Origin: Spiractinospora alimapuensis
Lineage (GTDB): Bacteria; Actinomycetota; Actinomycetes; Streptosporangiales; Streptosporangiaceae
Length of the DNA stretch: 64,000 bases
Reading direction: 5' to 3'
Assembly: GCF_018437505.1 (NCBI RefSeq)
Contig: NZ_CP072467.1
Span: 620,001-684,000 of the forward strand
Under the pieces are notes generated by a model, which saw only the letters and a list, made by a program, of their open reading frames with translations, did no database searches and was not told where the DNA came from. Positions 23,878 to 32,947 of this stretch are shown in pieces (the stretch's first letter is position 1; every line of letters starts with the position of its first letter). The position numbers were made by a program, and so were the translations under genes.

Positions 23878-24972
23878 TGTACTGACCATGGAGGTTGGTA
23901 ACACCCACCCCGCGTGATGCATACGAAGAGGGCCTCCGGTATCGATGGGGATTGCGACATCATCACCGGACCGGAAGGCCCTCGATGCCTCACGCTACCC
24001 ATCCCAACGCCAAGCTCGCACCGGCTGGCCGCCTGGCATTGGCCCGCTGCATTGTCGAGGACGGATGGCCGCTGCGCCGGGCCGCTGAACGCTTCCAGGT
24101 CTCGGCCACCACCGCCCAGCGCTGGGCCGCGCGCTACCGCACCGGCGGCCCAGCCGCCATGACCGATGCCTCCAGCCGTCCCGCCCGCTCGCCCCGGCGC
24201 ACCTCCATCCGCCGTCAGCGCCGCGTCATCAAACTCCGCCACCTCAACCAGTGGGGACCGGCCCGTATCGCCGGGCACCTGCACATGCCCGCCTCTACCG
24301 TCCACCGCATCCTCACACGCCACGGCTGCGCTCGCCTGGCCCACCTGGACCGCGCCACCGGCCGCACCGTGCGCCGCTACGAACGCGCCCGCCCCGGCGA
24401 ACTGGTCCATGTCGACGTCAAAAAACTCGGCTCCATCCCCGACGGCGGCGGCCACCGCGCAGTGGGCCGCCACGCGGGAGTACGCAACAAGCAGGCAGCC
24501 ACCACCGCCCGACGCAACGGGTCCCCGGTGATCGGCCACAGCTACCTGCACACCGCCCTGGACGACCACTCCCGCCTGGCCTACACCGAAATCCTGGCCG
24601 ACGAACGCAAAGAGACCGCCACCGCCTTCTGGCAGCGCGCAGCGGCCTACTTCGCCTCGGTGGGCATCACCGTGGAGCGGGTCCTGACCGACAACGGGTC
24701 CTGCTACAGATCCGGTCTGTGGCGCGAAACGCTGACCCAGACCCAGATCGCACACAAGCGCACCCGCCCCTACCGGCCCCAAACCAACGGCAAGGTCGAA
24801 CGCTTCCACCGCACCCCGACCGACGAATGGGCCTACGCCCGCCCCTACACCTCAGAGACCCAACGCCGCCACGCATTCACCGGATGGCTGCACCACTACA
24901 ATCACCACCGCTTCCACACCGCCATCAACGGCCCACCCACCACCCGCGTCACCAACCTCACAGGACAGAACA
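23878..24972 (+). mobile_element. IS481 family insertion sequence
   Basis: About 1.1 kb beginning TGTACTGACC and ending GGACAGAACA. Its imperfect inverted ends share TGT-CTG-CC and a GAGGTTGGT block. It is inserted in the CTAG of the terminal repeat of the IS982 element. The transposase frame is intact and leaves the element by a few bases, taking its stop codon from the duplicated target. Confidence 0.85.
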
Positions 24973-24977
24973 CCTAG
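23985..24977 (+). CDS. IS481 family transposase
   Basis: A 330-residue protein: N-terminal HTH (PLRRAAERFQVSATTAQRWA), a second HTH (WGPARIAGHLHMPASTVHRI) and an rve-type integrase core with catalytic Asp in LVHVDVKKLG, Asp in VLTDNGSCY and Glu in KVERFHRT. ATG 23985 follows GGAAGG. The stop codon TAG (24975-24977) lies outside the element and belongs to the duplicated CTAG target, so a productive insertion supplies its own stop. Confidence 0.9.
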   Translation: MPHATHPNAKLAPAGRLALARCIVEDGWPLRRAAERFQVSATTAQRWAARYRTGGPAAMTDASSRPARSPRRTSIRRQRRVIKLRHLNQWGPARIAGHLHMPASTVHRILTRHGCARLAHLDRATGRTVRRYERARPGELVHVDVKKLGSIPDGGGHRAVGRHAGVRNKQAATTARRNGSPVIGHSYLHTALDDHSRLAYTEILADERKETATAFWQRAAAYFASVGITVERVLTDNGSCYRSGLWRETLTQTQIAHKRTRPYRPQTNGKVERFHRTPTDEWAYARPYTSETQRRHAFTGWLHHYNHHRFHTAINGPPTTRVTNLTGQNT

Positions 24978-25226
24978 GTATCGACCCCACCCAGGAGGGG
25001 CAATCATCACCGCGGGTCACGTTCGTTTCTGGAAAAGGTCGACACTGGGGAAGGTGCCAGGCCACCCCTCGAGCCTCCGCGACGAGTCCCCAGGACACCG
25101 GAGCGTGGCCGTGTGACGCCCGCCATGTCCATGTGTGACGTGGCTTCCGTACCGCCTTTGTGGGTTCCCGACAAGGTTGCGGCCCCGGCATATGCCGCGC
25201 CGAACAGTGGTGCGCCCGCAGGTTTT

Positions 25227-25280
25227 CCAGCAAGCTGGTAGGAGGTACAGGCGACGCTCCGAGCCCTCGGACGTCGCCTG
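25227..25280 (+). promoter_or_regulatory. Two hairpins in the carboxylase leader
   Basis: CCAGC-AA-GCTGG (25227-25238) is followed by a long stem, CAGGCGACG/CGTCGCCTG (25248-25280), with CCGA/TCGG inside its loop. The gap 24979-25311 holds nothing else recognisable. The hairpins lie 32-85 bases before the carboxylase start and could be leader control elements. Confidence 0.4.
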
Positions 25281-25311
25281 CTGTTCTCGGGTTACGTGGG
25301 AGGCTCAGTCG

Positions 25312-28300
25312 GTGTTCAGTCGTGTCGCCATCGTCAATCGTGGAGAGGCCGCCATGCGGCTCATCCACGCCGTCCGGGATCTCTCGGCCGAAACCGGGAC
25401 GCGGATCGAGACGGTCGCCCTCTACACCGACGCCGACCGTAGCGCCACCTTCGTGCGGGAAGCCGACGTCACCTACGACCTGGGCCCCGCGTCCGCCCGC
25501 CCCTACCTGGACCTCGCGGTCCTGGAGCGCGCCCTCACCGAGACCGGCGCCGACGCGGCGTGGGTCGGGTGGGGATTCGTCGCCGAGGACCCGGCCTTCG
25601 CCGAGCTGTGCGACCGGATCGGCGTGACGTTCGTCGGACCGTCCGCCACCGCGATGCGCAAACTCGGCGACAAGATCGGGGCGAAGCTCATCGCCGAGGA
25701 GGTCGGGGTTCCGGTCGCGCCGTGGAGCCGGGGCGAGGTCGCCACGCTCGAGGACGCGCTGCGCGCGGGCGAGGAGATCGGCTACCCGCTGATGCTGAAG
25801 GCGACCGCCGGCGGCGGCGGTCGCGGGATCCGCGTGGTCAACTCCCACGAGCACCTCGCTGAGGCCTACGAGCGCACCAGCCAGGAGGCGTTGCGCGCCT
25901 TCGGGTCCGGGGTGGTGTTCCTGGAGCGTCTGGTCACCGGGGCCCGCCACGTCGAGGTCCAAGTCATCTCCGACGGAGAGACCGCGTGGGCGCTGGGCGT
26001 TCGGGACTGCTCTGTCCAGCGACGCAACCAGAAGATCATCGAGGAGTCCGCCTCCCCGGTCCTCGAACCGGACCAGACCCGTGACCTCAAGGCCTCGGCG
26101 GAACGACTCGCCGTCGCCGTGGGATACCGCGGTGCCTGCACCGTTGAGTTCCTGTACCGCCCCGACGAGCGGCTCTTCGCCTTTCTGGAGGTGAACACCC
26201 GGCTCCAGGTGGAGCACCCGATCACCGAGATCACCACCGGCACCGACCTCGTCCGGCTGCAGCTGCACGTGGCTAGTGGCGGCACGCTGGAGGACACCCC
26301 ACCGGACGAGGTCGGCCACGCGGTCGAGGCCCGGCTCAACGCAGAGGACCCCGACCGCGACTTCGCGCCCGCTCCCGGCCGCATCGTCCGTCTGGCGCTC
26401 CCCTCGGGGCCCGGCATCCGGGTCGACACGGGCGTCCGCGAGGGGGACCGGATCCCCGCCGACTTCGACTCGATGATCGCGAAGGTCATCGCCTCCGGCC
26501 GGGACCGTGAGCACGCTCTGGGACGCCTACGGCGCGCGATGGCCGAGACCACGGTGATCATCGAGGGGGGTGCGACCAACAAGAGCTTCGTGTTGGACCT
26601 CCTCGACCAGCCCGAGGTGATCGACGCCAGCGCCGACACCGGCTGGATCGACCGGGTGCGCGCCGAGGGACGTCTGGTGAGCCACCGCCACTCCGCGGTC
26701 GCCCTGGCCGCGGCGGCGATCGAGGCCTACCAGGACGAGGAGGAGGTCAGCCGCCGGCGCCTGTTGTCCACCGCGCACGGCGGCCGGCCCCAGGTGCAGC
26801 ACGACGCCGGTCGTCCGCTGGACCTGAAGCTGCGCGGCGTGGGGTACCGGGTGAGTGTGGCCCGGGTGGGGAGCCAACGCTTCCGGGTCGGTGTGTCCGG
26901 CGGTGGTGAGGTCCACCCGGCGGACGTCGAGGTGGAACGCTACGACGCCCACAGCGGCCAGATCACCGTCAACGGCCACCGCTTTCGGGTCGTCTCGGCG
27001 ACGCACGGCCCCATTCACCTGGTCGAGGTCGACGGGGTCACCCACCGGGTCAGCCGTGACGAGGGCGGCGTGGTCCGCTCGCCGGCCCCGGCGCTGGTGG
27101 TCGCCACACCGTTGAAGGTCGGCGACGAGGTCGAGGCGGACGCGCCGATCCTCGTGCTGGAGAGCATGAAGATGGAGACGGTGCTGCGCGCACCGTTCCG
27201 CGCCCGGGTTAAGGAATGCCCGGTCGCCGTGGGCAGCCAGATCGAGACCGGCGCGCCGTTGATGCGGCTGGAGCCCCTGAGCGACGAGGCGGACGAGGCC
27301 GAGCGGGCGAGCGACGAGGTCGCGATCGACCTGCCCAGCGAGCCCTCCCCCGCCTCGCCGGAGCGACGCGTCGAACGAGGGCTGCAGGACCTGCGCAATC
27401 TCCTCCTCGGCTTCGACTCCGACCCCACCGACCGCGCCCGCGTCCTCGCGGACTACCTCGCGGCGCGGGAGGAGCTGGCGGCCCAGCCCCTGGACGGCGA
27501 GCTGACACTACTCACCGTCTTCGCGGATCTGGCCGAGCTCAGCCGTAACAAGCCCAGCGGCCGGCCCGACGCCCAACCCCACGGCTCCGCGCACAGCCCA
27601 CGGGAGTTCTTCCACAGCTACCTGCAGAGCCTCGACGTGGAACGCGCCGGGGTCACCGACGCCTTCCAGGCCAAACTGTCGACCCTGCTCTCCCACTACG
27701 GCATCGACTCCCTGGACCGGACGCCTGAGCTGGAGTCCGCCGTGTTCCGCGTGTTCCTCGCCCAACAGCAGATGGGTGTCGGGGTCACCGTCGTCTCGGA
27801 GCTGCTGCGCCAGTGGCTGGCGGACGCACCGCCACTGGAGTCCCTCAGCGAACGCGCCGGCCTCGCCCTGGAGCACGTCATCGAGGCCACCCAGGTGCGG
27901 TTCCCGGCCGTGTCCGACCTCGCGCGTGGGGTGGTGTTCCGCTGGTTCACCCAGCCACTGCTGCGCCGCAACCGCGCCAAGGTCTACGCCGCCGTACGTG
28001 ACGACCTGCGGTACCTCGACCGCGCCCCGGACGCGCCCGACCGCGCCGAACGGATCCAGGCGATGGTGGGCAGCTCCGAGCCGCTCGTCCGCCTGATCGG
28101 TCAGCGCATCGGGCGTCCCGGACGTGACCACGCTCCCCTACTGGAGGTCCTGACCCGCCGCTACTACGGCAACCGTGGCCTCTCGAACGTCACGGTGCGC
28201 GAGGTGGCGAACTGCCCGTTCGTCACCGCCGAGCACACCGACTCCAACGGGGCGACGCGCGTGGTGACCACCGCCGTCGACATCGACGCCCTGCCCGCCG

Positions 28301-30789
28301 CCGTCGGCGCCCTGGACACCTTCACCACCGAGGACACCGAGCACGCGGTCGTCGCCGACCTCTACGTCACGTGGGAGGACCAGCCCGACGCCGAGGCGAT
28401 CGCCGACCACCTGGCGGGGCTTCTCGCCGCGAACCCGCGGCTCACCGGCATGCGGCGGATCACCGCCACCGTGGCCGGCACCAGCGGCGCCGTCATGCAC
28501 CACCACTTCACGTTCCGCCCCGCCGACGGCGAGTTCCGCGAGGACCGGCTGATCCGGGGACTGCACCCACAGATCGCGCGCCGCCTGCAACTACACCGGC
28601 TGCGGGAGTTCGACCTCACGCGGCTGCCCTCCGCCGACGAGGAGGTCTACCTGTTCAAGGCCGCGGCGCGCAGCAACCCGGCCGACGAACGCCTGATCGC
28701 GTTGGGTCAGGTCCGCGACCTGACCCCGCTGCGCGACGCCGACGGTCGACTCGTCGCGCTGCCCGCCGTGGAGGACACGATCGCCGGCTGCCTGGACGCG
28801 ATCCGCAACATCCAGGCGCAGCGTCCCGAACGCAAGCGGTTCGACACCAACCGGATCATGATGTACGTCTGGCCGTCGACCGAGCTGTCCACCGAGGAGC
28901 TCAACGCCCTGGTGCAGCGCATCCTGCCGACCACCGCCGGCGCCGGGCTGGAGGAGGTCCAGTTCATCGCCCGCCAGCGCAACGCCTCGGGAGAGCTGAC
29001 CGAGGCCGCCGTGCGCATCACCCTGGACGCCAGCCACGGCGCCCAGCTCGACGTCGGCAAGCCGTCCACGGAGCCGGTGCGACCGTTGGACGACTACCGG
29101 CAGAAGGTGCTGCGCGCCGCGCGTCGCGGCAACGTCTACCCCTACGAGCTGACCGACCTGCTCGCGGGCACCGGTGGCCAGTTCACCGAGTACGACCTTG
29201 ACGACCAGGGCCGACTCTCGCCCGTGGACCGGCCCAAGGGGGGCAACTCCGCGGCCATCGTGGCCGGGGTGGCCACGACCCCCACCGAGCGGCACCCCGA
29301 GGGCGTCACCCGCGTCGTCCTGCTCGGCGACCCGACGAAGGCCCTGGGCGCGCTCTCGGAACCCGAGTGCTCCCGAGTGATCGCCGCCCTGGACCTCGCC
29401 GAACGCATGCGGGTGCCCGTGGAGTGGTTCGCGTTGTCGGCGGGCGCCCGCATCTCCATGGACTCCGGAACCGAGAACATGGACTGGGTCGCCGCCGCGC
29501 TGAAGCGCATCGTGCACTTCACCCAGGACGGCGGCGAGATCAACATCGTCGTCGCCGGCATCACCGTCGGCGCCCAGCCCTACTGGAACGCCGAAGCCAC
29601 CATGCTCATGCACACCAAGGGCATCCTGGTGATGACGCCCGACTCGGCGATGGTGCTCACCGGCAAGCAGTCACTCGACTTCTCCGGAGGGGTGTCCGCC
29701 GAGGACAACTTCGGGATCGGCGGCTACGACCGGGTCATGGGCCCCAACGGCCAGGCCCAGTACTGGGCGCCCGACCTGCCCGCCGCCCGCGACGTCCTGA
29801 TGGCGCACTACGAGCACACCTACGTCGCTCCGCAGGAGTCGGCGCCACGCCCCGCCGTCACCTCCGACCCGGCCGACCGCGACATCTCCTCCTTCCCGCA
29901 CGCCGTGGACGGCAGTGACTTCGCGAACGTCGGGGAGATCTTCTCCGCCGAGCACAACCCGGACCGCAAGAAGCCCTTCGACATCCGCACGGTGATGCGG
30001 GCGCTGTCCGACCAGGACCACCCAGTGCTGGAACGCTGGGCGGGAATGGCCGACGCGGAGACCTCCGCCGTGCAGGACGTGCACATCGGCGGCCAGCCGG
30101 TCTGCCTGATCGGTATCGAGTCGCGGGCGATCCCCCGGCGCGGCTTCCCGCCCACCGACGGCCCCGACACCTACACCGCCGGCACGCTGTTCCCGCGCTC
30201 GTCGAAGAAGACCGCCCGGGCCATCAACGCGGCGTCGGGCAACCGGCCCGTGGTGGTGCTGGCGAACCTGTCGGGCTTCGACGGATCCCCGGAGTCGCTG
30301 CGCAAGCTGCAACTGGAGTACGGCGCGGAGATCGGCCGTGCGATCGTCAACTTCGAGGGCCCGATCGTGTTCTGCGTGATCTCGCGGTACCACGGTGGGG
30401 CGTTCGTGGTGTTCTCCAAGGCGCTCAACCCCAACATGACGGTCCTCGCCCTGGAGGGGTCCTTCGCCTCGGTCCTCGGCGGCGCCCCGGCGGCGGCCGT
30501 GGTGTTCGCCGGTGAGGTGAACACCCGTACCGCCACCGACCCGCGCATCACCAAGCTGCAGGAACAGATCTCCGAGACCAGCGGCGCGGAGCGCGCCACG
30601 CTCAACTCCCAGCTCGCCGAGGTCCGCACCACGGTCCGCGCGGAGAAACTGGGCGAGGTCGCCACCGAATTCGACCAGGTGCACAGCATCCAACGCGCCG
30701 TGGAGGTCGGCTCCGTGGACGCCATCGTGAGCACGGCTGAGCTGCGCCCCCGCATCATCGAGGCCATCGGGCGGGGCCTGGCGAAGTAG
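25312..30789 (+). CDS. Single-chain biotin-dependent acyl-CoA carboxylase (eukaryote-like ACC layout)
   Basis: A 1,825-residue protein joining all parts of an acyl-CoA carboxylase. Residues ~1-450 are biotin carboxylase (ATP-grasp loop AGGGGRG near 167; VEFLYRPDE and EVNTRLQVEHP). The biotin carrier motif is ESMKM with the modified Lys620. A central helical region spans ~700-1200, and the carboxyltransferase N and C lobes occupy ~1200-1825 (ITVGAQPYWNAEA, LANLSGFDGSPE, YHGGAFVVFSKALNP). It makes malonyl-CoA or a related acyl-CoA for lipid or polyketide synthesis. Most bacteria split these parts over several proteins. GTG 25312 has GGGAGG 8 bases upstream. Substrate chain length is not readable. 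Confidence 0.88.
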   Translation: MFSRVAIVNRGEAAMRLIHAVRDLSAETGTRIETVALYTDADRSATFVREADVTYDLGPASARPYLDLAVLERALTETGADAAWVGWGFVAEDPAFAELCDRIGVTFVGPSATAMRKLGDKIGAKLIAEEVGVPVAPWSRGEVATLEDALRAGEEIGYPLMLKATAGGGGRGIRVVNSHEHLAEAYERTSQEALRAFGSGVVFLERLVTGARHVEVQVISDGETAWALGVRDCSVQRRNQKIIEESASPVLEPDQTRDLKASAERLAVAVGYRGACTVEFLYRPDERLFAFLEVNTRLQVEHPITEITTGTDLVRLQLHVASGGTLEDTPPDEVGHAVEARLNAEDPDRDFAPAPGRIVRLALPSGPGIRVDTGVREGDRIPADFDSMIAKVIASGRDREHALGRLRRAMAETTVIIEGGATNKSFVLDLLDQPEVIDASADTGWIDRVRAEGRLVSHRHSAVALAAAAIEAYQDEEEVSRRRLLSTAHGGRPQVQHDAGRPLDLKLRGVGYRVSVARVGSQRFRVGVSGGGEVHPADVEVERYDAHSGQITVNGHRFRVVSATHGPIHLVEVDGVTHRVSRDEGGVVRSPAPALVVATPLKVGDEVEADAPILVLESMKMETVLRAPFRARVKECPVAVGSQIETGAPLMRLEPLSDEADEAERASDEVAIDLPSEPSPASPERRVERGLQDLRNLLLGFDSDPTDRARVLADYLAAREELAAQPLDGELTLLTVFADLAELSRNKPSGRPDAQPHGSAHSPREFFHSYLQSLDVERAGVTDAFQAKLSTLLSHYGIDSLDRTPELESAVFRVFLAQQQMGVGVTVVSELLRQWLADAPPLESLSERAGLALEHVIEATQVRFPAVSDLARGVVFRWFTQPLLRRNRAKVYAAVRDDLRYLDRAPDAPDRAERIQAMVGSSEPLVRLIGQRIGRPGRDHAPLLEVLTRRYYGNRGLSNVTVREVANCPFVTAEHTDSNGATRVVTTAVDIDALPAAVGALDTFTTEDTEHAVVADLYVTWEDQPDAEAIADHLAGLLAANPRLTGMRRITATVAGTSGAVMHHHFTFRPADGEFREDRLIRGLHPQIARRLQLHRLREFDLTRLPSADEEVYLFKAAARSNPADERLIALGQVRDLTPLRDADGRLVALPAVEDTIAGCLDAIRNIQAQRPERKRFDTNRIMMYVWPSTELSTEELNALVQRILPTTAGAGLEEVQFIARQRNASGELTEAAVRITLDASHGAQLDVGKPSTEPVRPLDDYRQKVLRAARRGNVYPYELTDLLAGTGGQFTEYDLDDQGRLSPVDRPKGGNSAAIVAGVATTPTERHPEGVTRVVLLGDPTKALGALSEPECSRVIAALDLAERMRVPVEWFALSAGARISMDSGTENMDWVAAALKRIVHFTQDGGEINIVVAGITVGAQPYWNAEATMLMHTKGILVMTPDSAMVLTGKQSLDFSGGVSAEDNFGIGGYDRVMGPNGQAQYWAPDLPAARDVLMAHYEHTYVAPQESAPRPAVTSDPADRDISSFPHAVDGSDFANVGEIFSAEHNPDRKKPFDIRTVMRALSDQDHPVLERWAGMADAETSAVQDVHIGGQPVCLIGIESRAIPRRGFPPTDGPDTYTAGTLFPRSSKKTARAINAASGNRPVVVLANLSGFDGSPESLRKLQLEYGAEIGRAIVNFEGPIVFCVISRYHGGAFVVFSKALNPNMTVLALEGSFASVLGGAPAAAVVFAGEVNTRTATDPRITKLQEQISETSGAERATLNSQLAEVRTTVRAEKLGEVATEFDQVHSIQRAVEVGSVDAIVSTAELRPRIIEAIGRGLAK

Positions 30790-30796
30790 CCGGTGG

Positions 30797-30828
30797 TGGG
30801 TGCTCGGATGGGAGTGGCCGAGCACCCA
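30797..30828 (+). terminator. Terminator after the carboxylase gene
   Basis: TGGGTGCTCGG and CCGAGCACCCA form an 11-base stem with a 10-base loop, 7 bases after the stop codon. Confidence 0.7.
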
Positions 30829-31061
30829 ACGCCACCAGGTGTCGACCAGCCAGTCCCCAATGGTTCGGGTTCAATGACTGCCTCCGCCGGAGCGCCGAAC
30901 CAGTGACGCCTAGCCCGTGGCAGTTCACCTGTCGGATCCTCCACGCCCAACCCTGTCGCCCGAGCGATCTTCGGAGATGCCTCAGCGTCAATGACCGAAG
31001 GCCACGAAGGTATCCCTACTGGGGGCAGGCGGCGGCGGTGGGATGGCGCGACGATGGGTTG

Positions 31062-31949
31062 ATGAACGATGGAGCGAACGACCTCGGCGGCTTTCTGCGG
31101 AGCCGGCGTGAGCGCCTGACGCCACGCGCGGCGGGCATCGAGTCCGGCGTCACCCACCGGCGAGTCCCTGGACTGCGCAGGGAGGAGTTGGCCGAACTCG
31201 CCGGAGTCAGTGTCGGCTACTACACGCGACTCGAGCAGGGGGCGAGCGGCAGCGCTTCCGACGCCGTCATCGACGCGTTGGCCACCGCGTTGCAGCTCGA
31301 CCGGGCCGAGCATGAGCACCTGCGGACCCTCGCCACACCACGACGGCAGAGGCGCCCCCGTGTGTACAAGAGCACGCTGAGGCCCTCCGTACGTGAACTA
31401 CTCGCCGTGATCCCCACCACCCCGGCGATCGTGATCGATCACCGTACCGACGTCCTCGCGTGGAACCGTCTGGGTCACGCTCTGCTGGCCAGTCACCTCG
31501 ACGTCCACGCACCCGACGCACGCACGCGGCCAAACGTCGCCCGCATGCTGTTCCTCGACCCCCACCATCGCGCGTTGTACCGTGACTGGCGCGCCAAGGC
31601 GCAGGTCACGGTCGCAGCCCTGCATCAGGCGGTTGCGAGGTATCCGGCTGACACGAAACTGGAACAACTCGTCGGCCACCTCGCCGTCGAAAGCGCGGAC
31701 TTCGCGCGAATTTGGGCGCGACGCCCGGTTCGAACCTGCTCGTATTACCTTCGAGAGCTCGACCACCCTGTCGTCGGACGAGTCACCCTCGCCAACGAGA
31801 CGGTCAGTCTGTCCGACGATGACCAACAGATCGGGCTGTTCTATGCGCGTCCCGGCACATCTGACGCCGACGCGCTCACTCTGCTGGGACAGAGCCTCGA
31901 ACGAGACTCGTTCCCAGCGCCCCCATCGGAGAAGGAGAACGCGCGATGA
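31062..31949 (+). CDS. XRE family regulator with MmyB-like sensor domain
   Basis: A 295-residue protein. The N-terminal HTH (PGLRREELAELAGVSVGYYTRLEQG) is the classic form of the actinobacterial helix-turn-helix/MmyB family, followed by the MmyB ligand domain (AIVIDHRTDVLAWNRLGHAL, DPHHRALYRDW). Such regulators usually sit beside, and control, an SDR gene; the next gene here is one, overlapping by ATGA. The ligand of MmyB-like domains is thought to be a lipid or fatty acid. Confidence 0.9.
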   Translation: MNDGANDLGGFLRSRRERLTPRAAGIESGVTHRRVPGLRREELAELAGVSVGYYTRLEQGASGSASDAVIDALATALQLDRAEHEHLRTLATPRRQRRPRVYKSTLRPSVRELLAVIPTTPAIVIDHRTDVLAWNRLGHALLASHLDVHAPDARTRPNVARMLFLDPHHRALYRDWRAKAQVTVAALHQAVARYPADTKLEQLVGHLAVESADFARIWARRPVRTCSYYLRELDHPVVGRVTLANETVSLSDDDQQIGLFYARPGTSDADALTLLGQSLERDSFPAPPSEKENAR

Positions 31950-32551
31950 GGCTCTTGATCGTCGGCGGGGCCGGAACGATCGGACAGCGACTGGTGCCAG
32001 CGATGCGATCCCGCGGCCACGACGTCATCATCGCCGGACGCACGTCGGGCGACATCCACGTCGACCTGACCTCGCACGCAACGATCGAGGCCATGTACCG
32101 GGAGGCGGGGAAGGTCGAGGGCGTGGTGAGTATCGCTGCCCACGGTCCTCTCGATGACTTCCCGACGTTGACGGTGGACACTCTGCACGAGAACATGCGT
32201 GCCAAGTTCTATGGCCAAGCAGACCTGGTTCTCACCGGCCAGCACCACTGCGCCGACGGGGCCTCGTTCACCCTGACCTCGGGCATCTTCGCCGATCACG
32301 CGTGGCCCCACGTCACCGGCGGTGGCGTCATCAGCGGTGCCCTGCACAGCTTCGCCCTGTCGGCAGCGATCGAGCTGCCGCGGCGCATGCGAATCAACGT
32401 GGTCAGCCCCACGATGATCGGCGACTCCGTCGACGCCTTCGCCGAACACTTCCCCGGCATGCGCCCGGTGTCGATGGACGAGCTCGTCGATCACTACCTG
32501 CGTTGTGTCGAAGGTGACGGCACCGGCCGTGTCATCCGGGCATACGGGTAG
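31946..32551 (+). CDS. Short-chain dehydrogenase-like protein lacking Tyr-x3-Lys
   Basis: A 201-residue Rossmann-fold SDR with the cofactor loop GGAGTIGQRL near residues 7-16, VDLTSHATIEAMY and VVSIAAHGPL. At the position where the catalytic YxxxK normally follows the Ser strand (FTLTSGIFADH) it has GGGVISGALHSFAL, with neither Tyr nor Lys. A GAAGGAG site lies just ahead of the ATG, which overlaps the XRE stop. The missing pair suggests altered chemistry or a binding role, although this subgroup is common beside such regulators. Confidence 0.83.
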   Translation: MRLLIVGGAGTIGQRLVPAMRSRGHDVIIAGRTSGDIHVDLTSHATIEAMYREAGKVEGVVSIAAHGPLDDFPTLTVDTLHENMRAKFYGQADLVLTGQHHCADGASFTLTSGIFADHAWPHVTGGGVISGALHSFALSAAIELPRRMRINVVSPTMIGDSVDAFAEHFPGMRPVSMDELVDHYLRCVEGDGTGRVIRAYG

Positions 32552-32947
32552 CCGGGCGTCCGGTCACTGTCGAGCGACTTTCAAAACAGATGGAATCGTA
32601 GGACGAGGGCGGGCCGTCCTGGCTCGCCCAGCGAGCCGGACAGGTCCGAGCGCACAGACTCGGAACGCGTCGTTGCCGGACCGAGGGAAGGGACGTTCTC
32701 TCCCCAGCGGGCCGGTAACGCGTGCCAATACTGTGCCCCCTGACAGCGGTGCCTTCCACACCTACCCGCGCAGCACAGCCCGGTCGAGACTCCCTCATTC
32801 GTACCGCCAACAACCGCGCCTCCCGCAGAGCCGGACTTCGCGCACGTCGGGGACCCGGTGCGGGCCTTGTGGGGCGTGGTGTGAGACGGTCGCTCAGGAT
32901 GCGGGAGGGCGGATCGCGTCGGGAGCTGGGGGGCTTCGGCGCGGGGC
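32552..32947. other. Intergenic stretch, nothing recognised
   Basis: About 400 bases between the SDR gene and the MFS gene. Open frames here have unlikely amino acid composition (Arg/Ser/Pro-rich) and no motif. No clear promoter, hairpin or RNA gene was found. Confidence 0.5.

Larger units (their letters stand above)
23872..24978. repeat. NCTAGN target duplication flanking IS481
   Basis: TCTAGG (23872-23877) and CCTAGG (24973-24978) flank the IS481 element. They share CTAGG and fit the NCTAGN target known for Bordetella IS481. The first-base difference may be a later mutation, or the true duplication may be shorter. Confidence 0.65.

Noticed and set aside
22876-24986. Target duplication for the IS982 element
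   Set aside because: Sequences outside the two terminal repeats (left TGTTCTCC, right TATCGACC) do not match, so none could be supported.
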